From Pyxicephalus adspersus (Eukaryota; Chordata; Amphibia; Anura; Pyxicephalidae): a DNA stretch of 64,000 nt. This document shows, one piece after another, positions 1-11,031 of this stretch. Each line of letters starts with the position of its first letter. Position 1 is the first letter of the stretch. The stretch is from positions 86,184,457 to 86,248,456 of the forward strand of contig NC_092859.1 of NCBI RefSeq assembly GCF_032062135.1, in the 5' to 3' direction. The translations under genes and the position numbers were made by a program. Under the pieces are notes generated by a model. The model saw nothing but the letters and a program-made list of their open reading frames with translations, had not been told where the DNA came from and ran no database searches.

Positions 1-567
1 TGTACCACCCAGCCACTTCTTCCTTCACTGCTCCATGTTCTTTACCACGGAGGAGAAATCCCTTTAGTTGGCTGCTAGATCTGATGTCATTGCTGCATGT
101 ATGTGCAGAAACAGGCACCAAATGGATGAAGATGAGGAGGGACCTGAGATGGGAGACATGGGGCCTGGAAGACTGAAGAGGAGAGACAAGGGGCTCTGAG
201 GATAGATGAAGTTGATAGGATAACACTGGAGCAGCAGGTGAGTACAGTTCCCCTTCTTTCCATCAGTAAGAAACATCTGTGTGAAATCACTTCTATCTGC
301 AATACAAGAACTGGGCTCCAATCCATCGCCATGGTCACACATGTGTCCATGAAGCTTCTTACACATCATATGTATTATAGCAGGAGGCTGATGTCAGGGA
401 TTTCAGGAACAGTCACCCATATATCCCTAGCTTTATTCTGATGACAGTGTATTTCTATAGACAGTTTATTTGTGGCTTGCAGTCATTCAGGGTCTATAAA
501 ACCAATGTACCTCCAGCAGAGACATGAATAATACAGTAAATCTGGTCAGAAATCTCCGCTGATTTAG

Positions 568-799
568 CAGCCTTTCTCAAACTTTATATCATGGGGGAAC
601 CCTCACAATAACTTTCAGGTCTCGGGGAACCCCACACAATATTTAGCATATGTCCAGTTCATGGTGCTGGAGAATGGGAAGAATGTCATCCTTACAAATA
701 GCCAAATCATCATTGGTGTCACCGGCAAGTGACCTGAAAGGCATAAATTGCTAATGGAACCCCTAGCACCCTCCACAGGAACCCTGGCTGGGATAGCAG
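568..799. mobile_element. hAT-type MITE
   Basis: The left end CAGCCTTTCTCAA and the right part GGAACCCTGGCTGGGA are degenerate inverted termini of a common frog non-autonomous hAT family whose right end normally reads GGAACCCTGGTTGAGAAAC. Internal landmarks are GGGGGAACCC and TTTCAGGTCTCGGGGAAC. A relative lies on the other strand around 54504-55130. No clear target duplication remains. Confidence 0.55.
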
Positions 800-1289
800 G
801 GGTCACATTATCCCCAGCTCTATGTACTACAGGACTGGCTGTTGTGGAAATGAGGGGATTTGTAGCCTGCTGTTAGGGTGACAACACAGATGCTTTATAA
901 ATACAGCAGCGGGAAAGTTGTCACCATTGTGCAGGAAGTGTGTTAGTGGCAGGATCGGCAGCTCATGCAGCCAGCAGATCCCATTCATTAGATGACACTG
1001 CTGTTCCTGCATTCTCTGATATCACAAACTCATCGCAGGATTTCTCTGTACACCAATATGAACACCAGCAGTGAGTGGAGGGCCACAATGGCGGACATGC
1101 CCGGGGCTCTATGGGGGGGGGGGCTGTAATTTTTGGGTTATTTCCCCCCCGGCACATAATATGAGATAACATGGAAATGTGACGGCCTTACGGAGCTAAG
1201 CCAAGCACAGGAGCCCCCCACACAGAGCCCCACAGGATGGAGGGGCGCCCCCTACTGCCACATACACATAGCTGCCCCCCGCCCCTCAC
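800..1289. other. YEATS4 intron 1, nothing coding seen
   Basis: Intron sequence next to the YEATS4 first exon, including a G10 run near 1112. No later YEATS4 exon, RNA gene or recognisable mobile element was found. Confidence 0.5.
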
Positions 1290-1340
1290 CTTCACTCTCC
1301 CTCCGGAGTCCGGCCCGAATTCAGCCATCCTCTTGAACAT
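1290..1340 (-). CDS. YEATS4: YEATS4 (GAS41) first coding exon, partial gene
   Basis: Seventeen codons beginning ATG at 1340 encode MFKRMAEFGPDSGGRVK, which I recognise as the N-terminus of vertebrate YEATS4/GAS41. The exon ends at 1290 in AAG followed by a GTGAGG donor, the position where the human first coding exon ends. YEATS4 is a nuclear YEATS-domain reader of acetylated histone H3 and a subunit of the TIP60 and SRCAP chromatin-remodelling complexes (established knowledge). The YEATS domain and C-terminal coiled coil lie in later exons, and none is visible between 1 and 1289, so intron 1 runs off the left edge. The frame stays open upstream of the ATG but holds no earlier ATG. A CpG-rich promoter precedes it. 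Its place left of LYZ on the same strand matches the human gene order. Confidence 0.92.
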
Positions 1341-1640
1341 ATTGCAGCGGGAGGCGGCCGGGGAGGGGCAGGAGCAGCTCACCCAGGAGCCAGCGCCTCT
1401 CAGCTCAGCGAACAACCAGACAAAGCCGAGCAGATAGCGGGGAGCTCACACACAGCTCAGGGAATTTCAGCGCCAACAGCGGACACCTTTGTCCTCACAC
1501 AAACCTTACGCCACAATCAGTCCCCTCCTATTCTATTGTGAGAATGGTACAATCCAGGCAAACCAACTTCCCTACTCATCGCAGAGGCCGCGCATAGGGG
1601 CGGGGCCTGGTAGTGACGTAATGATCCCAGTAGCTACACT
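1341..1640 (-). promoter_or_regulatory. YEATS4 CpG-rich promoter with GC box and CRE-like site
   Basis: This stretch is much richer in GC and CpG than the flanking DNA and lies directly upstream of the YEATS4 start codon. It contains a GC box, GGGGCGGGGCC (1597-1607), and a CRE/ATF-like octamer, TGACGTAA (1614-1621). No TATA box is seen, as usual for housekeeping promoters. The transcription start cannot be placed from sequence alone. Confidence 0.6.
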
Positions 1641-2196
1641 GAGGAAGGGGAGGGCCGAGCTTTCGCTCTGTAGATGGGAGTACGGATGTTTTAGTGTTTG
1701 TCACATTTTGTGTGTACGGAGCAGTTGGGACATCTTTTGTTTTGTTTTTTTTCATCACGGGGACTAAGGGGTGATTTCCTTTTACTTCCTGAAGCAAGGA
1801 TACAACAGGAAGCTGTGATAATCTCTCCATGGTGAGGGGCGTCACCCAGATAAATGTCACCAGAACAGGGGTACCCACCAGAAGTTCGTATCACATTTAT
1901 GTACCAACCCAAACACAGGCAGCCCTTCTGTATTTATACCACAACTATATAAATACTGTGTAATAATATTCACTAAAAGATGAGATGCTTTATTCTTACA
2001 TACAAGTGGAACTCCGGACAAAATCATTGTAAATGTAAATAGCAGAATAAAAGGTAATGTGAAAACTATTTACTCCTGTCGCAACATTCACCTCCAGTCC
2101 AGAGCTGGTCCAGATGTCCCCTTATCATTATTCTCAAAATCCCCCAAGCCCAGGCTGTCATGAGCTGCCCCAGCCAGTGAATGAAGAAGCTGCACA
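1641..2196. other. Spacer upstream of YEATS4, no feature seen
   Basis: AT-rich sequence upstream of the YEATS4 promoter. The short open frames here match nothing I recognise. Confidence 0.5.
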
Positions 2197-2408
2197 GTGA
2201 TTTTTATTACACAGCATTTATATAGCACCAACATATTACACAGCGCTGTACAAAGTCCATAGTCATGTGACAAGCTCTCTCAAAGGGGCTCACAATCTAA
2301 TGTCCCTACCATAGACATATGTGTTTAATACAGGCTAAGGTCAATAAGAGGTGGAAGCCAATTAACCTAACTGCATGTTTTGGAATGTGGGAGGAAACCG
2401 GAGTACTG
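2197..2408. repeat. Dispersed repeat with TTATATAGCACCAACATATT core
   Basis: The segment begins with the TTATATAGC-CCAACATATTAC-CAGCGCTGTACA motif and ends GGGAGGAAACCGGAGTACTGG. The first motif recurs at 24205-24320 and in both arms of the hairpin at 60021-60200. The second is a phrase common in fish and frog repeats. I cannot name the family. Confidence 0.6.
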
Positions 2409-2675
2409 GAATCTGCTGCCATCTACCAGGATGAGAAAGATGAAACCCGACTTCAATACAATTGAAAATCTATAAAACAAACTGAAGATCGGAGTTCATA
2501 GACACTGACGTGTTCAATACTTATCCCCCATCCCCCCGCATGTGCCTAGAGATCTGATTTAATGTGATTCTGCAGGTTTTGTATATATTTTCAGGGATAT
2601 ATAAACCTTCAAAGTTCTCCTTGCATACTTCCAAGCCTCCTCTAGGTGGCGTCTCATTAGTGAAAATCTTTGAAC

Positions 2676-3015
2676 CAGTGCCACCTTTTCAGACCCACTG
2701 ACCACTAAATTTACCGGCTCCGGACCGCTCATGTGTGGGGAGCTGGCTGTCACTCAAAGGGGAAGAAACTTCCCCTCCATAGTGACGTCATGATACCAGA
2801 ACCCGTCCACTCTCCTATAGCAGGTCTGAGCCTGGGTCCAGAGACACAACTCGCCCACTTCCTTAAGCCTGTGATACGTACTGGGGACATGGTCCACGGC
2901 CCTGGTTGGTGCGCCCCCTAAGCTGGGTCCTTCTCTTGACCCTACACGGGGGCACACTGGCCAGAGCCGCGGACCACCAACATTTTACCCCACCGACTGC
3001 GGTTGGTGACCACTG
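2676..3015 (-). mobile_element. Non-autonomous hAT element, family of 26540-26873
   Basis: The termini are CAGTGCCACC and GGTTGGTGACCACTG. In reverse orientation it shares blocks with the element at 26540-26873, notably GGTCCGCGGCTCTGGCC and CCACTGACCACTAAA. The flanking 8-mers are too diverged to call a target duplication, so this is probably the older copy. Confidence 0.65.
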
Positions 3016-3650
3016 CTACAAAACACTCACTGTAGTCTACTTCCACTGACATTGCATTGTCAATGAAAATGAATGCATTGTACTATGTTTGCCCATATCG
3101 TCGTTCAATAATGTACATTTACCCATCTCAGTTTTCATGATCAAACATCAATCATAGAACAAGCACTTTTGCTAAACAATGCAATTAGTTTTTACAAACA
3201 GGCCATTAAACTACTACTGGCAAAAATTTTACATTTTTTATGATTTTATAAGCTGCTGATAGTTCAAACTTGCAGCAGGATCAAGTGATTGCAGGCAGCT
3301 CATAGTGGCTGCCACCTTGCCAGCTACTTGGACACTCACATTGCTGTATAATTGATAGCGCGTGGCAGTGAGAGGTTCAGTACTGCTTGAGTAAGAATAT
3401 TTTTTATAGTAAGAACATTACCTGACCTTTCTGAGAGAGACAACCTGTCTGCTTGCAATTGCCTAGTTACCTGCCTGCTCTGATGTAGTTTATTCCCAAC
3501 AGCCTGGGGTATGCTGGGACAACCAGCAATGTACACTGAGCTGGAAATGCAACTTAGTGTACATTTCAGAAAAGATTGTTAACAGGCAGGTAAGTAAGTT
3601 TTACAGTTACAGTATAGACATCCCCTGTTTTTCTTTTATGTTTAGTTTAG
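3016..3650. other. Spacer, no feature seen
   Basis: AT-rich sequence without a recognisable gene or element. Confidence 0.4.
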
Positions 3651-3831
3651 CTTTACGCTCCTGGCGATAATCCTGAGTGTGGCCGGCATGCAACTTGTGT
3701 GTGAGTCGCATGTGTCGAGGGGCGGGACCGGTGGAAAATTTAAGATTAGAAGTATTTTTAAATGTCAAATGTACCAATTTGACATTTGAAAATACTAAAA
3801 TATTCTTACCTCCAGGGAGGTTAATAGCATG
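3651..3831. mobile_element. MITE of the CCCGAGTGTGGC family with internal hairpin
   Basis: Degenerate inverted ends (TTTACGCTCCTGGCGATAAT on the left, CCTCCAGGGAGGTTAA on the right) enclose TCCTGAGTGTGGCC and a 20-bp inverted repeat, 3751-3770 against 3777-3796 with one mismatch. Relatives lie near 31681, 33780, 43620 and 50350. The superfamily is not certain. Confidence 0.5.
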
Positions 3832-4799
3832 TTTCATTCTCAATTCATCCTTTAGGTGGTACTATTTTCATTTTAATTTAGAATGAATTACAAGTGAGAA
3901 TTCGCTCTTAAAGCAAAACTTTACCTTAAAAAGAAAAAAATTGCTAGCAGGTAGGTTTTTTTGCAGAATGGACAGGCTATGTCTCTTCCACAATAAAACA
4001 AACATTTCTGCCTGTTTGCAATCTCTGTAATGTAAACTGTAAATGGTTCCTTGTGAGGCAACAATTACACTGGGGAACTCTTTTTTTGTTGAGTTAGATC
4101 TTACACTTGTTTTTTTTTTTACTTATTTTTGGGTGGGGAATACAGAAATTACCCCAGTTTTTTGCTATCACATCCAGTTTTTAGGATACAGGGTACCCTT
4201 CATTTTTGTAAAAAAAAACATACACATTTTACATACAATTAAAAAATAATGAAATAACCTGAATAGGCTGTTTATTTAAATTTCTTTTGTTCATACAAAG
4301 GATTTATTGTTACTCTATGACATTTTTTTACAGTAAAACATTTGAAAATTAATCGGGTACAGTGTTCTCCCCAGAATTTTTTTTTTCAGCCGGGTGGTAA
4401 AAAAAGTGGGTGGGGCTAGACACACCAAATTTGGAGCTCCTAGTTATTTATGCCATAGGTATCCAGTAACCCCTGCTATTGTGTTCTACCTACCCCTTAT
4501 ACTTTGTTCCAACTTTCTATTGCCTGTCTTGTTAAAATGTACAATTTTTCCATTTTTTTGTATTATGCCCCAACAGTCCAGTGTTGTGTATTTTAATCCA
4601 ACTCCCTAGAGTTCCATGTTTTAATAGTGTATTCCCTTGTAGTAGTGTAATATTGTGATCAATGTGGCTTAACAAATTAGGCTTAGTCCACATTAGCAGT
4701 AAAAAAAATGCTCCTCCTGAGTGACAACTTGGCAACTGCTAGGCACCTGGGATTGGTAACCAGCGGTAAGTGCTGGGCTTTTCAGGCCTAGCAGTTTTT
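3832..4799. other. Spacer with repeat fragment
   Basis: AT-rich spacer. At 4363-4420 GTGTTCTCCCCAGAATTTT and AGCCGGGTGGTAAAAAAAG belong to a dispersed family seen again near 50810-50860, 51275-51320 and 53080-53148. Nothing coding is recognised. Confidence 0.4.
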
Positions 4800-5340
4800 C
4801 AAGCGGCAGTGGTTCCAGGCGACAGAAAAGTGAAGGGTAAACGCAGCAAATGCAACCTTTTCCACCCAATGCCTCTCATGAGCTCTGCTGTCCCACATGC
4901 ACAGATAACAGGGATACTTGGTGTATCCGCATTGCTAACCAAGAAGGAAGACACACTGTTTGCACACCTTATGAGGGGCCCAAGACTTATCTTGATCACC
5001 AAGTTTACCTTTGAAATATGCCAAATAGGCTTGCTCTACAAATGTGCTGATGTTCACCTTTTGACTGGGAAAGGTGAAACGGCCACAGATATAACAAAAT
5101 GAATCAGGGTTGTTTAGGAACTTATGACGAGAAACAGCAGAGCCAGACATACGTGTGTAAGTAGAAAAATACGTTTTGCTTATTCACTACGTAGAGCAGC
5201 ACACAACTTCTGCCCACACTGTCTTGCATGTAAATAATTAGCCTATACAAATCCACACTACAGTAATCGCAATAATATAAGCAGTACAGAAAAAAACTGA
5301 CGTAATAGAAGAAAACTAACTGCACTTTCAGAATCAGCAT
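4800..5340 (-). pseudogene. Deleted copy (A) of an unnamed multi-copy Cys-motif gene family
   Basis: From ATG at 5150 the minus strand encodes an N-terminus with CYICGRFTF, then GDQDKSWAPHKVCKQC. This is a family I remember as multi-copy and uncharacterised in fish, amphibian and invertebrate genomes. After FLLG comes TAG, and in the same frame QCGYTKYPCYLCMWDSRA, a motif that in full-length members lies a few hundred residues further on. The copy therefore has a large internal deletion plus a stop codon. Upstream (5150-5340, minus) are a TACGTCA site and TGCTGATTCTGAAAGTG, possibly the element's end. The Cys pairs suggest zinc binding, but no function is known to me. It is non-coding in practice. 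Confidence 0.65.
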
Positions 5341-7178
5341 ACCTATTTTAGTGTAAATAGGCTTAAAAAATTGTCAACAAAAAATTTGTTCAAAATCCTT
5401 CCCCAGTGTTATAATAAAAGTTTAGAATTTTGGACTTTGAAGATTTCAACTATTCAACTTTGTCAGCAGTCTGTAATAATTTTAAATAGAAATAAGGATA
5501 ATATTTTATAGTGTCAATTCGGGTTTTCTTTCGTTGAGAAGTTCCATTAACTCATTGAGAGTGATTGATTAAAATCTTCCTATTCATAGTTAGCAAAATT
5601 AATTGGGGATTGTTCTATTTTAGGAGTTTTCTTATCAAACATTACTTAATAAAAGAGATTTCTAGCAAACAAGTGTGTCCTGTATGAGTTCAAATTTAAC
5701 AATTTTCCTTTTTCCACCATTGAGAGGAGTTAGATCTATAGGTTGTTTGAGATGAATTTGCAAATTTACTCTCATCTGTATTTGCTGGCCCTCATCTGTG
5801 GGCCTATTGGAATCCCATTCATCTTTTAAAGAAGAGTGATCTTGGAAAAGATTTGTACACGAAGACCAATTGAGTTACAATTCTCAATTGCCAATAAGCA
5901 ATAGAACAATAAGCTTCTTTTGTATAGAACCTTTAACTTATAGGTGATATCATTTAACTCTGATTCCTGTTTGGGAAGAACAATTAAATTATGCCACATC
6001 CCAATATTGACATTAAGGGACAAAAGTGGTTCAAAGGACTTGTTAGACATATATATTATCTGGACACATGTATGTGTTTTCTTAAAAACAAAACAAGTAC
6101 TTTTTATTTAAATAATCACATAAAGTACAATTTTATACATAAAATCAGTCATTACGATAATTAGATTGGTTCTCAATGGTAAATTTTGTGACGCGTTTCA
6201 CAGACATATAATCCACGTCCTCAGGAAAACAGCCATGAGATGAAACCAATCCTCCTAATGGTAAATATCTATTGCAATTTCTTTATTCTTCAACACATCA
6301 GGTTTAAAGAGCGACACAAGGAAGAAAGCAAAGCCATGACCACCCAGTGTACAACGTATGGAACCAATCTTGCTGAAACACAACCTTCAATCACCAATCC
6401 TTCACATGAACCGGTTTCTCACCAAAAAGTTGGGTTGATCAAAACTAATGATGCTTAAAAATAGTTGCATGTATAATTACAAAAGGGTGTTTCTTACAAA
6501 ATATTTTATATGAATATAAAAATACAATATACGTAAGTAAATATATCTGTTACTCATAAATTGGAGAGCTCTTTTGGAAGTCTTTCAAAAGCTGCAGATT
6601 TCTGACTGTTTAATGATTTACCAACCTCATGGAAAACAATGTACACTGATCATAACAAAAAAACTAAAGTTCCTCTTCTTCATTTAGAAACACAAGCCAC
6701 ATTATGCCAACCTATTCCTGGAAGATTTTCATCATCAAGGCTCAATAGCTGCTATGGTTCAGTTAAATATAAAAGTACTTTTGTTGAAAAGTGTAAGAAT
6801 GGTGAATGAAAGGAAGAGAAGGAAAAATAAATAAAAAGAATGAAAGAGCAAATATAGAAAAACTTATGGGAAAGTTTACAGCTAAATAACTGAATAATCT
6901 CTAAATAATATTTCTAGTTCACAATGCCAAGGTTTGGATTTTGAATGTAGAAAATAAAAAGGAGTCAACTCATGACTAACATAAACTAGTATAAACTCGA
7001 AGAACATTACCACTTTACTTATATCATAGACAGTCCAAGAATTGACAAATGATACCAAAGGTGTTCTGTAATGTCTATATTCAATATAAAATATGATAAA
7101 ATGATAAAAGCTTGACAAACAATTTTTTTTGCATGCGTGCGTGTTGCATCTGCCTCCTATTCATTGTTTCGTGATGTG

Positions 7179-7209
<31 letters not shown>

Positions 7210-10200
7210 TCCTAAATTATTCTTAAGTTGTTTTCGAATAATTTTTTATTCTTCCATCACAGTTTTAGTAAACTTCCTCTACTATCATATGGTTGATGTG
7301 GTTTTATGAGGCATATCCTGTTGGTCAATTAAATATTGCATAAGTGTTTTGAAATCCTATTTCAACACCAGAATCACAAAAATGTCACTTGACACCAAAT
7401 CATTGGCGATACCAAGATAAACCAAACACAAATCTAACCAAAAAAATGTTTTTTTTTTCAGTCCTGTCCATAATCAAATAATAAATGTATTGAAAGTGAA
7501 GAAAAGTGCAATATATACAGAATGCATGATTATTTGGAAATGAAAAGACTCCCTTTACAGTAGATATCCACCTTTTATCTAGAATATTTGATTTCTTCAT
7601 TATTACCTACAGTACTAACAGGTAACACTTAAGTATGGCAGCCTGCAAAAATTACCCATTTTATTCCAAACTTGGGGAGATTACTTCACTAGTTGTACTG
7701 TGCAATTTCCATTCTTGGAATCCAAGCCAAAATAATACTTACAGTGTTAATAAACAAAGATGCACAGGACACACACAGCTTTTTAAATTGGCATGCCTGT
7801 ATGGGAAAAAAATGTTCATGCCTTTCTTTGCTGGATCAATGCATTTTTCACAGTAAAAATGCAAATTTCCTGTCAGCTCCATGTAAGCATACAAATAGGT
7901 TAATCCCATTCCCCTCCCACTCTCAGGACCTAATTAGATAAGTCCCCCCTGTATAGTTTCCAAAATTCAACTTGCAGGGGAGCCCGGTTGCTGGTCCCTT
8001 TGGGTATAATATTCATATACTACATCTGTAGCACAGAGGTATGGTAATCTCTCTATATGCTTGGATCATAGTGGGAATCCATGAAGTCACCTTATGGGTA
8101 CGCAGTAAAGCTTATTGAAAGATTTTTATACTATATGTATGCTATAAGAAATTTTGTCAGTGGGGTCACAGTCACAATGTACTTTTTATGTGTAAGATCA
8201 TGTATTCAGGTGTGCTGAGTATTGTAGACAAGAGTGTAAGCATAGCCAGGCATGATGTTTACCAAGCAGTGACAGTTTAGGGAGAGTCTGTCAGCCAGTG
8301 TAGATATTTATTAAAATCTGTCTCTGCCAGCCATAAGTCTTCTTTTACTAGGTCATGTCTTTTTGAGATGTTTCCCAAACAAATATGGACCTTGATTCCA
8401 AAGAGATCATCCTAACAGCTGATGTGGCTTGTAAACTTGCCATTGCACAGATTTCAGTCACGGGAGCCCTTGAGGTATGGTCAGAGTATTAAGAAGTTTG
8501 CACAAATTTCAACTCGAGATATTATGTACAATTAAACACCCGAGGATGTTGACAGGTTTCCTAGTGTAAACATCTATTTATATAATCATATCTGCTCCTG
8601 GCTGTTACAGGCAAAGAGCACTTAGGCTCAAGCAATGAGTGGCAGTCCCATCTCCATGTGAGGGTGGTGCAGATTTTGTTATGAGATATAGAGGCTCTTT
8701 AGTGATAAATTGGATTATGCTGGTGGCGGGTAAGTATCCATTCCCCAGGGGAGATTGCCTCATGGTACAAGGGGCCAGTTTAGAAGGCCTGATCTTTATA
8801 GAGAAAAGGGTGCATGTGAAGACCCTTTTGTCACAGAGGGTGATTAACCCTGTACGTTAAAAACATTGCTTAATGGGGAGTTCTTCTTTCCCGTTCATTC
8901 TAAAGAAAATAGATGGTGGAGTTCGGTCAAAGTGAGTCAAATAGCATGATCCTTGTAGATGAAATCTCCATAAATCATTCTTCAAGTGGTTCTGCCAGTG
9001 GATTGGTTTCTTTCCATCAATTAGAACATTCTTTTTTTCCAGCTGTATGTCCCTCAAACTGACTATGTCATCCAGTGTTTTCACAAAGGTGTTGCTTCTC
9101 TAGGTTAAAAAGGGACTTGTATACATTGTTATTCCCACAGGGCCATCTGCATTTTAAGACTTGGGTTAATGATGAATCTAGAGAAGTCTCCTCTATTTTA
9201 CACAGGCCAAGTATATCTTGGGGGCTAGGACACGGTTTTATTTATTTAGCAAGTCTGCTAGAAAATGTCACTCTTGGTCAGACAATACATTAAAGTTGTG
9301 GGCTCAAGGGTCTCACAGGGGGCCCCAACGGAGGTCTCAACCCTTCCAAAATGGAAATGAAAGACAGCATTCTTTGGTGGTTGAACAGACAAGATCTTCT
9401 CAGTTGCCATTTTCTCTTTCCAATTGAATAGGTAACAATCACATCAGATGCCAGCAGGAGTAGCTGGGGGCACTTTGTTTGGGGCAAATAGCTCAAAGAG
9501 CTTGACCATTTCAAATATCCTGAAACTAGGTCTTTTTAACATGTTGTCTTTAAAATATTAGCTCCAGCGAGGATGGGCTTACCACAACAGATGAATATGT
9601 CAAAGTTTATTTTCCATGATGTTATTTTCTTTGATGAGGGGTATCTGCCTTTTAGGGACATTAGTTGACAACAGTAAGTGGTCTTTAACATCAGAAAACC
9701 ATTGGTCCTTCTTCCCACAAGTAGCTGCTGCTGCATTCCTGACAAACCACGAACTGGAGAATTTTATCTTGATCCTAAAATCTTAAGCATCTAGGCTGCA
9801 ATGAATGGGTGGGGAAAACTCATATGAAAACCAAGAAAGCTACTACCAATTCTACCTATTCAAGTTTGGCAATACTAATTTTGAGCATTTGCTTCCCCCT
9901 GCTAGTAGCGGTTCCATGGAGTAATAGCTAGCACCCTGGAATCCAGCAAGTTAATAACTTGGTGAGAACTTCTTTTTACACTTACCATTCCTTTCCGACT
10001 CCCAGATCAATTGTGTGTTACTTCCACAAAGGACATTCTAAACTAGCAGTTGCTGATTATGTGGCCCATTATCCATAGCGTAACAATGGCTACTTGATAC
10101 CATAGGCTCCCACAAATGCAACTTTTTCTGGAACTCCTTCAGACATGGAACTCCATATACTTAAAAAGCAGGTCTCATTGTTTATTGGTTACTGCTGGTC

Positions 10201-10701
10201 ACTCAACACCCGTCCGTTCCCTAATTCTTTAAGGCAATTGCAAAGAATTAATCCTCCAGGAAGCAAAAATCACTGAAAGAGTGCTTGATTTTTGCTCAAA
10301 TCAGACTAGGGTTAAGATTGCAGTGGGTCTGCTGTCACTGAAAGCTCCTTTTTTTGTGGTTGTCAATCTGGCAAGAAGAGTTTTATTGTATCTTTAGATT
10401 GTATCTTTAAATGCCCATGAGCCTTTTACCACCTTCCTTTCCAGACAGCGCAGTCATGTTGTTGGGCCCAGCCAGAAGATTACTTTCACCTTTTAAATAA
10501 TCAAGAGATTGTGCTTCCTACATTCTAGGTAGCAAAAGGGCAATGACTCATATAACAGTGGGTTTTAAGTGTATCCTCTGCAGCCTTGGAGAGCTTTATT
10601 AAATCAGGCCTAATATGTGTCAGAACTGCATTGAACTGGCAGCCTTCACTGCACAATGATTTTGCTACTGGGAATAACACATGTGATTTACATGATATTG
10701 A
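5341..10701. other. Long AT-rich spacer, mostly unassigned
   Basis: No gene is recognised over 5.3 kb. A repeat with GACGCGTTTCAC lies near 6190, and a (TA)n run is at 7183-7209. Between 8600 and 9750 the minus strand keeps several 70-75-codon open frames with protein-like composition, possibly an old retroelement that I could not identify. Otherwise the sequence is low in complexity. Confidence 0.4.
7183..7209. repeat. (TA)n microsatellite
   Basis: An uninterrupted TA dinucleotide run of about 27 bases in AT-rich spacer. Confidence 0.9.
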
Positions 10702-10918
10702 GTGTGCTGAATCCAAATCTGAACTCAGAATTTGCCTATCATGTACAGATTTTAGGTCATAGGCTGTTCAGATGGTTGGTAATTGTGTAATATATTTTTA
10801 CTTGGGAACATTATAACAGTTGCAGCTACCACTATGCCTGCTGCCGCCTCAGCTGTATCACGTCCGCTGGTGGCATGCATGTTCCAGCAGCTTGGCATGT
10901 CTGATCAAATCAGTGAGC

Positions 10919-10943
10919 TGACGTCAGAAATAGGTATATAAGG
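10919..10943 (+). promoter_or_regulatory. CRE and TATA box upstream of copy B
   Basis: The palindromic CRE TGACGTCA (10919-10926) is followed nine bases later by TATATAAGG (10935-10943), about 90 bases before the ATG of the degraded gene. The spacing fits a core promoter carried by the element. Confidence 0.5.
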
Positions 10944-11031
10944 CGAGATGGACCAAGGGCTTGTCTCTAGTGCGAAACCATCTTATTGGATAGAACAGCT
11001 AGGCCATAGTGAGTCTGTTTTGAGATAAAGA

